64,000 nt of DNA from contig ML976698.1 of NCBI GenBank assembly GCA_010015655.1, positions 238,282-302,281 on the forward strand. Direction: 5' to 3'. Below the pieces are notes generated by a model that was not told the DNA's origin, searched no databases, and worked only from the letters and a program-made list of their open reading frames with translations. Made by a program: the position numbers and the translations under genes. Positions within the stretch are counted from its first letter, which is position 1, and every line of letters starts with the position of its first letter. Shown piece by piece: positions 36,155 through 48,877 of the stretch. The stretch is from Bimuria novae-zelandiae CBS 107.79. Lineage: Eukaryota; Ascomycota; Dothideomycetes; Pleosporales; Didymosphaeriaceae.

Positions 36155-36642
36155 ATGGCGCTCTCCGTGCTCCAATTTGATTTGCAAGTACTTCTCGTCA
36201 GCCTCGTCGTTGCTAGATCTGATCACAGCGATCTCTCCTCCTTCAAGAGGACCGTTTTCCTGCCGTACACCTCCAATTTCTCCTCGGAATCCACTCCCTC
36301 TATCAAGGGCACCATCAAAGGCGAAGACTTTGTGTTCCCGGTGGACACGGGAAACACTAGACTGCTGATCGGCTCCCCGAAACTGGAATACATACCCAAG
36401 ATCGAAGGCACATTCGGTGTTGAGTACCTGAGTAGCAACAACAACTTATACGTCGGGCGCTTCGTTAATATCACCATCACATTATTCGGCAAAGATAACA
36501 CGACAGCGAGCTCGGAAGTCACCGCCCTCATCGTGGACACAGCCGTCGTATGTCCCGGCTACGATGTCACCAAAGGCGATGGCAAGTGTCCGGTCAAGTA
36601 CCCTAAGACGATCGACCTCAAGAAGATGCTCTGTCGCGGAGC
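36155..36642 (+). pseudogene. Pepsin-like aspartic protease, first half (gene split by a 7-kb insertion)
   Basis: Encodes 162 residues plus two bases of the next codon before the insertion. A hydrophobic N-terminus (VLLVSLVVA, 12-20) suggests a signal peptide, so the ancestral product was probably secreted. The first catalytic motif of A1-family aspartic proteases is at residues 64-66 (FPVDTGNTRLLIG). It is followed by a strand-rich region and a Cys-containing segment (VVCPGYDVTKGDGKCP). After Arg-Gly at 36640 the frame would continue into unrelated sequence and stop at 36650-36652. The reading frame resumes exactly at 43672 after one copy of the duplicated 5-mer GGAGC, as if one inactivated gene had been cut by a transposon. 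The upstream ATG choice is uncertain. Confidence 0.8.
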
Positions 36643-36779
36643 AAAAGGCTAACCTTCTGCTCCTGTCGGAGTAGTATGTTCTTAACCGTCACACACACCC
36701 CCAGATCGTAGCGTAGCGTAGAGCTGGAAGCTTTTCAAGGTTTCTCATACACATTGGCCGCAGCGCAACATGCCCTGTA

Positions 36780-39035
36780 TCCCCCGCATGGCCAAAATCT
36801 GCCGTACAGGGGCCACATCAAAATGGCCAATCAGGAGAGCTGCCAAGTGAACACTAAATCTATATCGTGTTATTAGCTATTTCTATTTACTAGCTAAAAT
36901 ACGCCTATTTTAAAATTATCTATACTTATAAATATTCTAAAAGCTACTAGTCTACTTACTAATAACCTTAACTTTATAAAATATATAAAATATATAAAAA
37001 TCCATGGTAAAAAGCCTAATTTATTAGTAAATTTACTACTTAATTAAAAACCTCTTAACGTTAATAATCTATATATTTTTAGAGAAGCTAACTTACCTAA
37101 ATATATTAATTATAATAGTTTAATTATTTTATTTAATTGATACTTCTTTACTACCTTTATAGACTATATAGTATACTATATAAATTAACATATTAAGACA
37201 CTCTAAGCAGCAACGCCTACTAGCTACTATAGTTAGAAACTAACGTTTCTAATAGAGCTATATACGTATTTTATAATTATTATTTATATAGGTGTCCACC
37301 GGGAGCCCTTATTAGCAGAGTACTAAGAAAAAGGCTACTAGAATACTTTTATATATAAAATTAATACCTTCATATCCCGCTAGCGCTGGTAGCAGCTAGA
37401 TCGATATCTATATTATACTAAAGTAGAGTAGAGCTTTTACTCCCTATTTAGCCGCGTCTAGGATCTCTCTTAACTACTCTATAAGTGCTCGCTACTATAC
37501 TAGATGCCTAGTAAGTACCTTTACGTTAATAAAGTAATTATAAGATTTACTAGACGCGCGTTAAAAAAAGTAATAATTAAAATAAAGCCTACACCTAAGG
37601 GCTATAAAATCTAGTATTTAGTAAATAATAAAATAATACTTAACTAGCTTTTTTATGCCTGTAGTAAAGGACCTATTAATTTAATTAAAATTACTAATAC
37701 TAATACTACTAGTAGATTTTTAACTTTAATAAAGCTTGTCCCTCTTACTTTCGTACTTGCTAAGGACAACGCTAGAGAATAGCTTTTTTTTAGCTAGCTA
37801 TTATATTATTTAGAATAATAACCTTTTTAATATAATACTTACACTTAAATGTTTTACATCTAAAGGCGTTAGCTACGTCAGGACTATTAAAATAATAAAA
37901 ATAATAATAAAGGAGATTTTCAAGCAGGCTATAAGAGTAGAATTTTAAATAAGTAACGTACCTATTACCCGTAAAACGCTATCTAAAGAGCGCTTTAATA
38001 GTAATTTTATATAGCTAAAAACACACGCTTAATAGTCCTTAAAGTAGAGAGAAATACGCTAGGCGCTATTAGCATTAAAAGAAGTAATAAAGGTAGCTTA
38101 GAAAAATAATTAGGTTATACTTTTTACTAATATAGTTATAGATTATAAGTATTAACATTATCTCTTAATATAGTATTAACTTTTATATAGCTACTTAGTA
38201 CGTCGAATAGCTCTATCGACGCTTTAAAATAGTATTAAATAATAAGAAGAGCTTTATAGACGCCTTTAGTAATAACGCTATTAAGTTACTAGGGATACTA
38301 ATAATAATAGATAATTATAATACTTATAAAAGTAAGGTTAATTAATTTAATTAGTATAAAAGCTACTACTTTATTATATAGGATAAATAGCGTATCTAGC
38401 GCTCTTTACTTTACTTTTTACTTAATTTAGCACTAAATAACGCCTATAGGCTATTATTATACTTGTCTCAGTTATTTATAAAACGGGTAGGTTATAAAGA
38501 CTTCTTATATGTCCTAATTAAGTAGCTTTTCAAGCGCGGAGGCAGGCTTTGCAACGATAGTAACAAATGTTCGCGTGTAGACGATATCGTCAGCGACGCT
38601 GGCAGCTCCCACACGTCTACAAGCTGTTTGGAGAGGGCAAGACCTGTGTATCTTATACAACGTTTGGGCGTAAAGTACACAACTTAGGACCCTTATGGCA
38701 GCCTCTTAAGACTACTTCTGGTAATCGTAAAGCTCCTCCACGTACTCCGCGCAGTAGCTTTGGCTATAGGGCGTGTAGGCCACCTTTATATAGGCTAAAG
38801 GAGCGTCCTAAGTGCTGGCAAGAGCACCTATAGCGCTATTAAATAATTATATTAAAAAATACCTCTTAAAGCTTAATTATTCAGTAGTTTTATTAAAAAA
38901 CTACAAAATATTAAGTCTCTATATAAATCTACATACAAATCTAATCTCCTTTGGTGTTAGTCAGAAGTCGGAGCAAAGCTCCGATTGGCCATTTTTATAT
39001 GGCCCGTGTGCGGCAGATTTTGGCCATGAGGGGGA
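36780..39035 (+). mobile_element. PiggyBac-like DNA transposon, partly RIP-mutated
   Basis: A 2256-bp element with ~54-bp terminal inverted repeats: 36780-36833 (TCCCCCGCATGGCCAAAATC..) and 38982-39035 (its inverted counterpart, ..ATTTTGGCCATGAGGGGGA). It is flanked by TA on both sides. A plus-strand transposase is readable through RIP stops. Around 37600-37800 it gives GYKIWYLVNNK-type and FVLAKDNARE-type sequence, similar to the DDE_Tnp_1_7 (PiggyBac) domain. The unmutated 3' end (38567-38833) gives a Cys/basic-rich tail ending in CRPPLYRLKERPKCWQEHL, like the C-terminal Cys-rich domain of PiggyBac transposases. Known PiggyBac elements duplicate TTAA; here only TA is visible, so the superfamily is probable, not certain. 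Ends and C-terminus escaped RIP; the middle did not. Confidence 0.65.
38567..38833 (+). pseudogene. C-terminal part of PiggyBac-like transposase
   Basis: An 88-residue unmutated frame, rich in Arg and Cys, ending with a C-x-P..KCW..HL pattern just inside the right inverted repeat. In the same frame upstream there are only RIP-type TAG/TAA stops in place of Gln codons, so it is the surviving tail of the transposase rather than a separate gene. Confidence 0.6.
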
Positions 39036-42000
39036 TAAAGCTTAAATAAATAGCCTTATAAGCTATAAGGTATTTCTTAATTATTTATAAATACTATATC
39101 TAATACTTAATAAGATGGTGGCTATTTATATAGGTAGGTTAAGTTCTTCTAATTTAATTTTAAGGTAACTAGACTCAGTTTTTTTTCTTAATTAGGTAGC
39201 TTTATATATACTCTACTACTTAAATATAACTCTAGCTTAAATCCTAGAAATAAGTTATAAGAATTAAGTAAGTTTATGAAATGTTAAGACGCGCGTATGC
39301 TATTATATATCTTAAAAATCTAATTAGCTTCTAATAATAGCTAACTCTTTAACTATTTAGCTTGTTTATATTTATAGATAGCTATTTACTAATAAGAAGT
39401 ACTATAAGATAGCTTCTCTAACCTTACCTTTATAATTTATACTTAGCTACGACTTTATCTATAAAATAGCCTTAACTAAGCTAGATTCTATTATTCTCTT
39501 AGTTTTATAAAATTTATATTCATAGGAATTACCTAAGCTCTCCCAGCAAACGTAGCTTATACTAAGCTTTTAAGCCTTACTTAAACTGTCTATGTTCTGC
39601 TAGGTTGTCTAGATATATAAGAACAGTAATATTATCTACATAAAAAAATACTATTAGGCTCTTACTCGTAAATAGATAAAGAATCACTTTAATTAAACAA
39701 AGCCTTAACTTAAGTAGCGAATTTTGAAGGTGCTTATACTAAAGTACAGAAGTATTTTTAAGACTATAAAAAGGTTTTTTTAAGTAGCTTACTTAGTTTA
39801 TATATAAACCTTTTTAATATATAGGCGTAGATTAGTTAACCTAGCATTACGTTAAAAAATGAATTAATAATATTATAATAATAAGCGCGTAGACTAAACG
39901 CCATTACTAGAATAACTAAGAAATAGAATACCCGTGCTACTAGTGTAGCTACGTACGTGTCTCCCTGGTCTTTCTATAGATCGCCTCTGACGACTAGTCT
40001 TGCCGTAAATTTGTATAGATATCCATCCTTATTAAACTTGTAGGCGAATACACATATTAATGGTAAGATCGTAGCATAGGTGCTAGCTCTATCTGCTATA
40101 GTAGGCACGAAACAGCCTTTACTTTAATAGCTCTAAAGCTCTATTGCTACTACTTTCTATAACTTAGCGCTGAACGGATGCCTCTAGAGCGGTTTCTATC
40201 GCTTTAGTAGTGGTAGTAGCTAATCTTAATATAGGCTTATCCTTAGTTAATTAGCTAGCATCCTGATATTAGCTAATTACTGTATAGCTATTATAAATAT
40301 AGTATAGTATACCCGCGGCGTCCTATAGGCTCTAGCTTTAGTAACGGTACTAGTATTAATTTGGCTACTAATTTTACTATATTTACTTGTATTATTTAAA
40401 TATTAATCTAGTAGCTTATCATCTTACCTTATTTAATACTAGCCTTAAAGCAGGCTAATAACTATATTTAGCTAGTTTTACTTATTTTAATTATTTTAGA
40501 TACGTAGCTTTAGAGTGTCTCCTAGCGTAAGTATACCACTTACTACTAAATACTTAGCTCTATTTAGCTTACGCGTTTACTATTACTTAACCTACTATTT
40601 TAAGATATTCTTATTTAGTGTTGCTTTACGTAATTAAGTAATTACTTAACTGATTCCATAATTATCCCTAATCTACTATTTAAGGTTTAGGTTATTAAAC
40701 TTGTATTTTTTCTTAATATTTATGGTTATTACTACTTAGCGTAAAATCTATTAATTAGGATATTTTTAATTCTCTATATATAATTCTAATAGTACGAAAA
40801 TAATATCTCTAGTTCTAATTATTCTATCTAACGCTAATATCTAGATACGATAGATATTCGTAGAATTATATCCTACTAGGCGTCTAATTAGAGCTTAAGG
40901 CTATAGCTTCTCCCCGTGCGGTACATACTAATCTAGGATATGGGATTATACTTTTATAATACTAAGGTAAGTAACTAATAGTTTAATACTTTAAACTATT
41001 TTATATAGCGTGTACCAGTCTAGAGCTTTAGTAAGTATATAATTAAGTAAATATACTATAAAGATAGTATACTTATTAGATAGTTCTATTAATAGAACTA
41101 CGTTAATTTTAATTAATTAGCTTTATATAATAATTATATACCTAACTTTCTTTCTTTATTTATTTTGTTCCTCTGTATACTTAGCTTAAAATCCTGCTAT
41201 AATTCTTAAATTCTTAAAAGTTTTTAGTTGCTCTAAGTATTTACGCCTGCTATTAAGCCTTACTACTATAACTTATATATTAAACTAAGTTTTAAGTTTA
41301 ACTAGTAGTCTCTATATTTGTAGTGTAGCTATATTCTTATTTAATAAAGAGCAGTCCTCGTGCTATCTACTATTCTAATATATAGTATAAAGTAGCCACA
41401 TGTCTTTATTATAGCATAGCTCGCTAAGCTCGCGGAGCTATATTAGGTCTATTTCTAGTCGATAAAATAGACGCTAAACTAGTTCTTAAGGAGTTCTTTT
41501 ACTTACTTACTTATAAAGCTTTACCTAAATATAGACCTTATGCTTTATTTATTTTAGAGTACCATTTGTATCCTGAGACTACTACTTATTCTACTACTAC
41601 TAATTAATTAATTTTAAACTATTAATATGTTTTAATAGATAAGTAATTACCTTTTTACTAGCATAGCTAAATATCCCATAAGTCTTAATTAGTGTAAGCT
41701 TTAGAAGTTTCTAAGCTACATATAATAGCCTAGGCCTATACTACATAGTATAGACTAATAGTAGTGGCTAATTACTCTATTTTATATTTATTAACTAGTA
41801 GCTAGTAATGCGCCTAAGCTTATAAATACTGTTTAACAGCTCTGTCTAATATAAATAATTTTAGCCTAAGTTAAAATAGATCCCTACTGTGCTGCAGCGC
41901 GATAGACTAACGACGCTAGTAAATAGCTCTAGGATATATGCTACGTACAATAGCAGGATCGTGTTAATTTTAATAAGCGTCTATGCTTATAGCTTTACTT

Positions 42001-43668
42001 CTCTTTATTTTTAAATTAGTAGTAGCTAACTTCTTGCGTATACGTAGGTATTTAGCATAAGTAAAATAGTTATTTTCTAATTATATAACTTGCTATTAGT
42101 TACGTACGTATTTAAGCTAAAGTTAATAATTTATTTATTAAGTATTAATAGACCCTCTTACTATTTAGTCTATATAGCGGGACTTATTAGCTAATACCTA
42201 TTATCCTACCTCTTAATTATATTTAGCGTAGTTCTTATAGCGATTATAATAACTATTACAGACCCTAGCTTCGTCTCTATATTATAAAGTACTCTAGTTT
42301 TTACTTAATATTATAAACTAGCTACTAGCCATGTAGCTATAAATCTTAGTTTATATATAAATATTACTCGAATTTATAATTCTTTCTATAGAAGTAGATA
42401 ATTAATTTATTATATTATAACCTATAACTACTAGCTACTAGCGTTAGTTACTAAGTCTTAGTTAATAAATCTCTCTAAAATAATTAAAATAATTAAAGTA
42501 TAATACTAAGCGTCGCGAATATCCTTTGTTTTTACGTAATAAGCCTAGTGCGATAATAGTACGATATATACTAAGCTACTAGGTCTAAAATACTTATATA
42601 CTACTTATTATTTACTTTAGCCTTAATAAGCTATAAAAGCTTATTTACTAAATAATTATTATTTAACCTCTTAACTATTAAAATAAAGTTCTAATAAGCT
42701 TAATTCCCTTATATTTTAAGTATATAAGTCTAGCTTATAACGTGCGTTATCTTAAGCTAGTCTTTAAATTAGGTAATAAGATTCTCTTTTCTTAGCTATA
42801 TCTTTAAAGCCTAGTATTAAGCTTATAGCTATAATCTGTATTTAGTTTTACTTAGGTAAAAGTGCTTTTTAAAAGTCTATAGTTAATTATACGCGCTCGT
42901 ACAGTCTGCGATTAGATAGATATGTTAAGCTGTAATCGTCCTGGATATATCCTGCGTGAACTCCCTAAGCGCCTTCTCGTTCTGTAGCCATCGTGTCTTA
43001 GTGTGGCTATACGTCCTATACCATGCTTCGTATCTTGCTAGCTCTTAATTAGTTAGGTTTATAATATCTACTTTAGCATCAGCTGCCTTAGCATTACTAG
43101 CTATATTATAGAAATCTCTATACTACTTTTTAATTGGCTTCTTAGCGTCTAGTTAGGCAACTAGATCCTTACTAGTATCTAGATCTACGCATTTCTAGAG
43201 CTAATTCCTGTCTGCGCTATCCTTTCGTAGGAATAGCCACTACGTCTAGTGCTCTAGCCTGTCTAGTATAATTATAGCTTTAGTAATAAGTAGATCTAAT
43301 TCTGGTATCTCATAGCTATTTTAGTACTACTCTACTTTACGTACTATATTATATTAATTAGCTATTAAGATCTTTACTACGCGTAGTCTAAATAGGCTAT
43401 TTACTAAATAACTAGTCCTTTTTACTCTATCTAGTCTTAAATAAGCCTTTATATTAACTAGCTAGTGATAGTAAAATTTTAATAAATAAGATATAACTTA
43501 CTAGTCCCCGTAAAGACAAGTCTTAGTTTATTTATAATAAACGTAGTAATTATTAAAGGCTTTTAAGCTTATAATTATTAAAGTAAATAGGCTTTAATAA
43601 AGAGAAGGAAACTGCGTTAATTATAAAGTAATAAGAAATAGCTAACTATATACTCCTAGACCTGTTAA
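39036..43668 (-). mobile_element. Copia (Ty1-type) retrotransposon relic
   Basis: About 4.6 kb of RIP-mutated DNA. On the minus strand there is a gag-like stretch at about 42890-43040 (LARYEAWYRTYSHTKTRW, NEKALREFTQDI). A reverse-transcriptase start lies at about 39950-40080 (ILPLICVFAYKFNKDGYLYK, FTARLVVRGD), and the RT active-site remnant is near 39625-39650 (FYVDNITVL, from YVDDITVL). The order gag then RT from right to left fits a minus-strand Copia element. I could not find matching LTRs at its ends, so it is probably truncated or its LTRs are too mutated to see. All frames are broken. Confidence 0.75.
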
Positions 43669-43671
43669 GGA

Positions 43672-44340
43672 GCTAACCATGAATATCCTAGCCATAACAT
43701 CCTCGACATGGGTGTTAGCTTCGGTCGGAACATCGAGAGAAGCGGGCTGTCGTATACGATCCCGAGTCACAATCCATTTCTCAACATCAAGACCGTGAAC
43801 GGGAAGAAAATCAGCAACAAGACGTATCGAAATGGGTACACCATCTCCATGAAGGGCATCTTCCTTGGCCTCACGGCTAAGAATACCGAGCAATACAACT
43901 GGGTGAAGCTAGACAAGGATAAGCGGGACTGGGCTATGGTGCGCACCTCCTTCAAGGTCGGCAAGAAATTTCCTTTCAAGTGCACTGCGCTCATTGATAC
44001 GGGTATCTGACAGACGTACATCCAAGCGTACCCTAAGGGGAACATCCCCAATGTCACTGTCGACGATACATTTCACAAGCCTATTAAACCGGGTAAAAAG
44101 ATCGCACTTGTAAATAATGGCACACATTTACACTTTGGCTTCCCCACTGCGGCTTCTAAGGGTGGTGTTGCAAAGTATGACTTTAAGGTTAGAGACCAGA
44201 AGTTCAAGAGTCAGCCGGCGTGGGTGCAGCCTGTGACGCTGAAGAGTGGACCACACATGAATACGGGGAGGAAGTTTCTGTGGACCTTCATTGTAGCGTT
44301 TGATGCCATGGGTGGAAGGTTTGGGTTCAAGTGGTGTTGA
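43672..44340 (+). pseudogene. Pepsin-like aspartic protease, second half
   Basis: The frame from 43672 runs ANHEYPSHNILDMGVSFGRN.. to the TGA at 44338-44340, 222 codons, interrupted once by an in-frame TGA at 44008-44010. The second catalytic motif of the bilobal A1 fold, ALIDTGI (Asp271 of the joined numbering), lies immediately before that stop. The stop could come from CGA or TGG by a single C:G to T:A change, as RIP makes. The C-terminal domain ends normally (VAFDAMGGRFGFKWC). With 36155-36642 the ancestral protein had about 384 residues, a normal length for secreted fungal aspartic proteases. Both the insertion and the stop make the gene non-functional. Base composition of the two halves is like the other host genes, so it was a host gene. 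Confidence 0.8.
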
Positions 44341-45424
44341 GCTTCAGGTGCTGGGAGCCAAATGGACAATGCTGGAATAATTTGACTGTGCGGTGTGTCA
44401 CCCTTCGTCGTAGAACGTGATTTCGGGCCTCTTAATACCTGTTTATAGCCGTTATAACCGTTAGCTGCAATATTACTCAGATCGCGACAGAAGATGGTAA
44501 TGTTGGGGATCGTGATAGTACGGTTCAAACGACCCTATCTACCATGGCATGTAGCGTGCATTTCCACGGTTCAGCTCAACCCCGATCCACTGCGTCAATT
44601 TACTTCAATATGGACGCTCCACGCTTGCTATCACACGTGGAATCGAAAGCACGGGCATGAGAACGATCAACGGTAGCATGGTCCATGCACCACTAATCAA
44701 TCCAACCATGACCATGCCTAGATGCGGTTCCTCATCCTTGAAGTTGTACCATAGTGTTCTAGACAGTGTATGGTACACGCTCAAACGTTTCTTTTATTGT
44801 CTTGAGCGACCTGAATTGATCATGCGACACATAGCAACCACAAACGCTTCGAGTATAAAAGTCAGCGACCAACCCTTTTTGGAAGCTATTTTTGAACTTT
44901 TATTTTCGCGTTTTTTCGGTGGTAAATAAGCCACCAAATGCAATAAGGCAGCAGTCCCACCCAGAAGTTGTTGGGATGACTCACATCTTTCTTAACCCTG
45001 GATACCCACAAACGGTTTTTTTGGACTGACATTTGAACCGAGCGGCGAATAACAATGGGTCGCATTGTGCATTACGATATTCCATCCTATATAAACTTAT
45101 TATTAGCCGCAAACTCTTTAAGAAGGCTAATATCTAGCTTAATTATGTTAAGTCCTTAAGGGGTAGCTGGTCCTAAAGGAGCTAAGGTTAGTTCTTAGGT
45201 AAAAGTAATATTAAAGTAGGTAAGGAGTATTAATGGCTTCCACGTATTAATAGGGCGTTAGTATTCATTATAAAGTAAGTTATAATTAAATAAATAAAAG
45301 TCTAAGTTAAACCTAAATAATATATTAATAAACAGGGTAAACACAGGTATAAAAGAACTATACTTACCGTTTCTATATATATAACTAATCCTATAATATG
45401 CTATAATTCTATACTATCCTAAAC
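44341..45424. other. 3' flank of protease gene and start of RIP block
   Basis: GC-balanced to about 45070, then RIP-mutated. Frames at 44211-44528 and 44494-44929 have no recognisable motifs. I see no gene or RNA here. Confidence 0.45.
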
Positions 45425-47290
45425 GTAGTATATGCAGGATCCTATAGTACAGTTACGTAATCCTTGTATCCCATAATCTTAACGTGTGGGATACCGTGTG
45501 ATATTATATAATCCTTAGCAGGGTAATAGTACGACCTTTTATTATAAAGTACTACTATCGTTCTATTAAACTTAGGATCTTAATGATATATTCCCTTTTT
45601 CCATTGCATATCCTTAGGCATTACCTAATACTCTTTTAAAATACTATTTATTATTACTCTATTAAATACTAAATAAACGCTATTAGTTAGGTTAATATAA
45701 TTACTAATAAGTACTACGTAAAAAGGATTTATCATGTAAGATATTATCTCTTAAAGTTTAGTATAAAAAGTATTATAAGAATAGTATTGCTAACTATAAG
45801 CTAGTAGAACCTATAGTTCCGAACTTTTCTTAAATTAATTCTAAGGTTAATTATATAAAGTAATTAAAAGAGGCAACTATAGCAAAAGAAAAAGTAGCTA
45901 TAGTAATTCTATAAGCTATTTACGTAAAGAAGAATTATTGATTAAAGTAGCTTAAGAGAATGAGCATGTATTTATTACTAATAATTATCTTTAGTATGCT
46001 ATAGTGTTGTATAAGTTAATTTAGGATATAAAATGCGGGTTCTTTAGTTATAGTTATTTTTTAGTGTAGTAATAATTCTACGTATTTATTAATTTAATAA
46101 ATAGTTAATAATACGGAATTATAGCTTATTCTATTTATCAGATCTTTTAACTTAAATAGTCTTATTATAAAGTCTATAACGATGTCTTCCTATAGTACTA
46201 TTAGTACTTTGCCTTCTATAGGATTACTACGCCTGTCAAAGATATCTACTTATCTATTTTCCTTACCTAGTGTGTATATAGTCTTAAACTTATATTATGT
46301 AAGTGTTCCTAACGATTGTACTTATTATAGTATAAGCTCTTTAGTAGTCGTAAATCTTATAAGGTTTTTATAGTTCATAAATAGTGTAGGACTTAAGTAA
46401 CCAAGTGTATAGATTCTTTAGTACTTAAGTACTTTAATAATTACGTAAAGGTCTTTATTATGCACGTTATATTATGTTTCTACTCTGCTAAACTTGCATA
46501 AGTAGTATATAATAAAGTACTATTTATTATTATTTTCTTGTTTTGTGCATGTGTAGATCGCGAGGATGCTTATATTTATTTTAACTCACAATAGTTTTTT
46601 ATTCTTAAAATAAATAAGAATAAGTCCAGTAGTGCATGACTTTCCTAAGTATTTATATAACTTTTTATATTCTTCAGTCCATTTAAAAAGCGTTTCCTTC
46701 TTAGTAAGATTCGTTAATAGTATCGTGACCTTGGCATAATCCTTTATAATTTATTTATTAAATCAATACAATCGTAAGAATTCTTAGATATTCTTAACTA
46801 TTTTTAGTGTTAGCTAAATTGTAATATATTTAATCTTATTTAGTGCGACTTTAATTTCTTTTATACAAATAATATATCCTAAAAATTTTAATTTTATAAC
46901 ATTCTATTTGCCCTTTCTTCGCTTAATCTATATGTGTAATACGTCTAGTGCTTTCAATAAGATTTATATATAAGGAACTTAATCTAATTCGTTGTTAAAA
47001 AATAGAAGAATATCGTCCAATATATATAATAATAAATATGTCCAAATATTAAGTAATAATTAAATTAATAAGAGCCTGAGTTAAATTGTGGAGGAGAAAT
47101 GAAGCTAAATAGTATATTATTCAGAGATTAAAATATAGTTCTAATATACCAATAACATATAAAAGGTAGCTATAAGAGCTGTGTTTTATACTAATTATTT
47201 AGCTTAATATTATCCTACTTACGTAACTTACTAAGTTAAGGTCTACAATTCTATAAATTAAGTTTATTTAACGATAGATTCTTATAATAC
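45425..47290 (-). mobile_element. Internally deleted Gypsy relic (element E)
   Basis: An LTR-like segment at 45425-45585 is related to 816-960. It is followed by a minus-strand purine tract (complement of TTCCCTTTTTCC, ~45595). On the minus strand, reverse-transcriptase sequence is readable at 46740-47060, including ILDDILLFFNNELD near 47005-47030, then KLKFLGYII and an EFLRLYRFNK-type motif. This is only ~1.1 kb from the LTR, too close for RNase H plus integrase, so the 3' half of pol is largely deleted. No second LTR was found. The patch keeps more CpA than its surroundings. Confidence 0.6.
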
Positions 47291-48877
47291 ACCCCCTAGC
47301 TTTAAAATTGTTAAATAGTACTTTCTTAATAGCTTTAGAGCTACATAATATAGGTAGTAGGACGCTCTAGACTATTAGTGCGTTTATAAAATAAGAAACT
47401 CGATAAGTTACTAAGTAGTGCTTTTACTTAGCGTAGCGCGTTTGACTAAGTATATTCGTAATGTAAATAAAAGTATTACGTCTATTTTTTTATTCTTTGA
47501 CTTATTTACTTTACTTATAGCTTTTCGCGCTTACTATAGCTCTATTTTACTGGTTTTTTTATTCTATTAGCTTTAAAAGAACTTTTATTACTATATTTTT
47601 AAAGTACGCTTTTAGATTTTAGTGTAGTATTAATGCTATTCTACTATAGTAACATGCCTAAACTCTAAAGATCTTTTAACTTTTTTTATTCTTTTAGTAA
47701 GTTACTACCGTGTTTTATAGACTAGCTCTACTAAAAGGACCCTACAGAAAAGTTTTAGATAAGCTACTACTATGCGCGAGCACGCTATAAAGAATTATTT
47801 TATACTTTAAAATTTACTATTCTTGTAACTCTTACTTATACTTTTAAAAACTATAATAAGTTACTTAAGGTACCCGCTCGCACGCTTATATCTCTTAATA
47901 ATACTAAGTAGGATAGTAAAGTTAAGCGTATAGCATACTATTATTATCTCTTATACTTTTTAAAGTTATAACCTCTCGCTAACACGTGCATAATAAGTAT
48001 AAGTCTAACTAGAACTAAAATTAGATAGCATAGAACAGTCTTATACTTAATTAGACACTACTAGAAGGGTTAGCGACCCTTAAAAAAATAAACGTCTTAT
48101 TTAGGCTTTAAAATACGCACTAGACTATAATTATTAACTATAATAAACGCCAACTATACCTAGTTCTATATAGTGCTAATTATATTTTCTAGCTTATCTG
48201 TCGCTATTAGAGAAGACCTCCTATGTATTATCTAATATCTTAGAAGTTATATCTACATCTACTCCTATTTTATCTCTGCCTAAAGCTACTCTTATAGCTC
48301 CTTTTACTACTCTTTAGTTTCGTACTTGTTCTCTATTCTAATATAGTACGAATTGATTTCTAAGTTATTAATATCCTTTACCTCCTCCTCGCACTTATTG
48401 CTTTAGATACCTTTAATGTATAGTTTATTGTCGTTAAAATATAAGTTTTTATTATTACATAAGCGGATAAAGATAGGGGTTACATTGCGTTACTCATAAA
48501 TATTAGTACGTATATATAATAAAATAATAATATAAAGTAGCTTTTATTTTTTCTATATTACTATTATGAACTCTATTAGCGTCAGGTTCTCTATAAAGCT
48601 TTATTATTCCTCTTAATCTATCCTATTTTTAAAAGAATTAAAAATAAATTTTATTAACTCTTTTTTATAGGTCGTGCGTATAAACTTCTTAAGGATGCTA
48701 CTAAAGCTATAGATTCTAGTAGAGAAACAATTACTAAACTTCTAATTAGAGCTACTTACGCCTGTTTATAAAACCTTCTCTAGAGTTATTATATGCTACT
48801 ACTTGTCGATCTCTAACTCCATACGCTCCCGTTTCTTATAAATATATTTAAATTTTATTTATAATTACTCCACTATA
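47291..48877 (-). pseudogene. Unassigned minus-strand coding relic, left part
   Basis: RIP-mutated, but a minus-strand frame in which nearly all stops are TAG/TAA (Gln-derived) can be followed from 48877 down to about 48000. It contains charged stretches (KKRERMELEI, EEVKDINNLEINS) and, near 48040-48140, a possible Cys2His2-like region. It appears to continue across the Fot1 element into 51004-51320. The composition recalls C-terminal parts of fungal DUF3435/FluG-domain proteins, but the resemblance is weak and I do not assign it. The stretch 47291-47950 shows nothing I can identify. Confidence 0.3.

Larger units (their letters stand above)
36638..43673. mobile_element. Composite ~7-kb insertion in the aspartic protease gene
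   Basis: The 5-mer GGAGC occurs at 36638-36642 and again at 43669-43673. Removing everything between (36643-43668) plus one copy restores a continuous frame between the two protease halves. A 5-bp duplication is what LTR retrotransposons make, and the interior contains a Copia relic. However, the insertion ends (AAAAGG.. and ..TGTTAA) are not typical TG..CA ends. The first 137 bp (36643-36779) are not RIP-mutated and are of unknown nature. The 7-mer GCTAACC also occurs on both sides (36648-36654, 43672-43678), an alternative duplication, but that choice breaks the frame. Confidence 0.6.

Noticed and set aside
39036..43668. Complete Copia element
   Set aside because: No matching LTR pair could be found, so it is annotated as a relic only.
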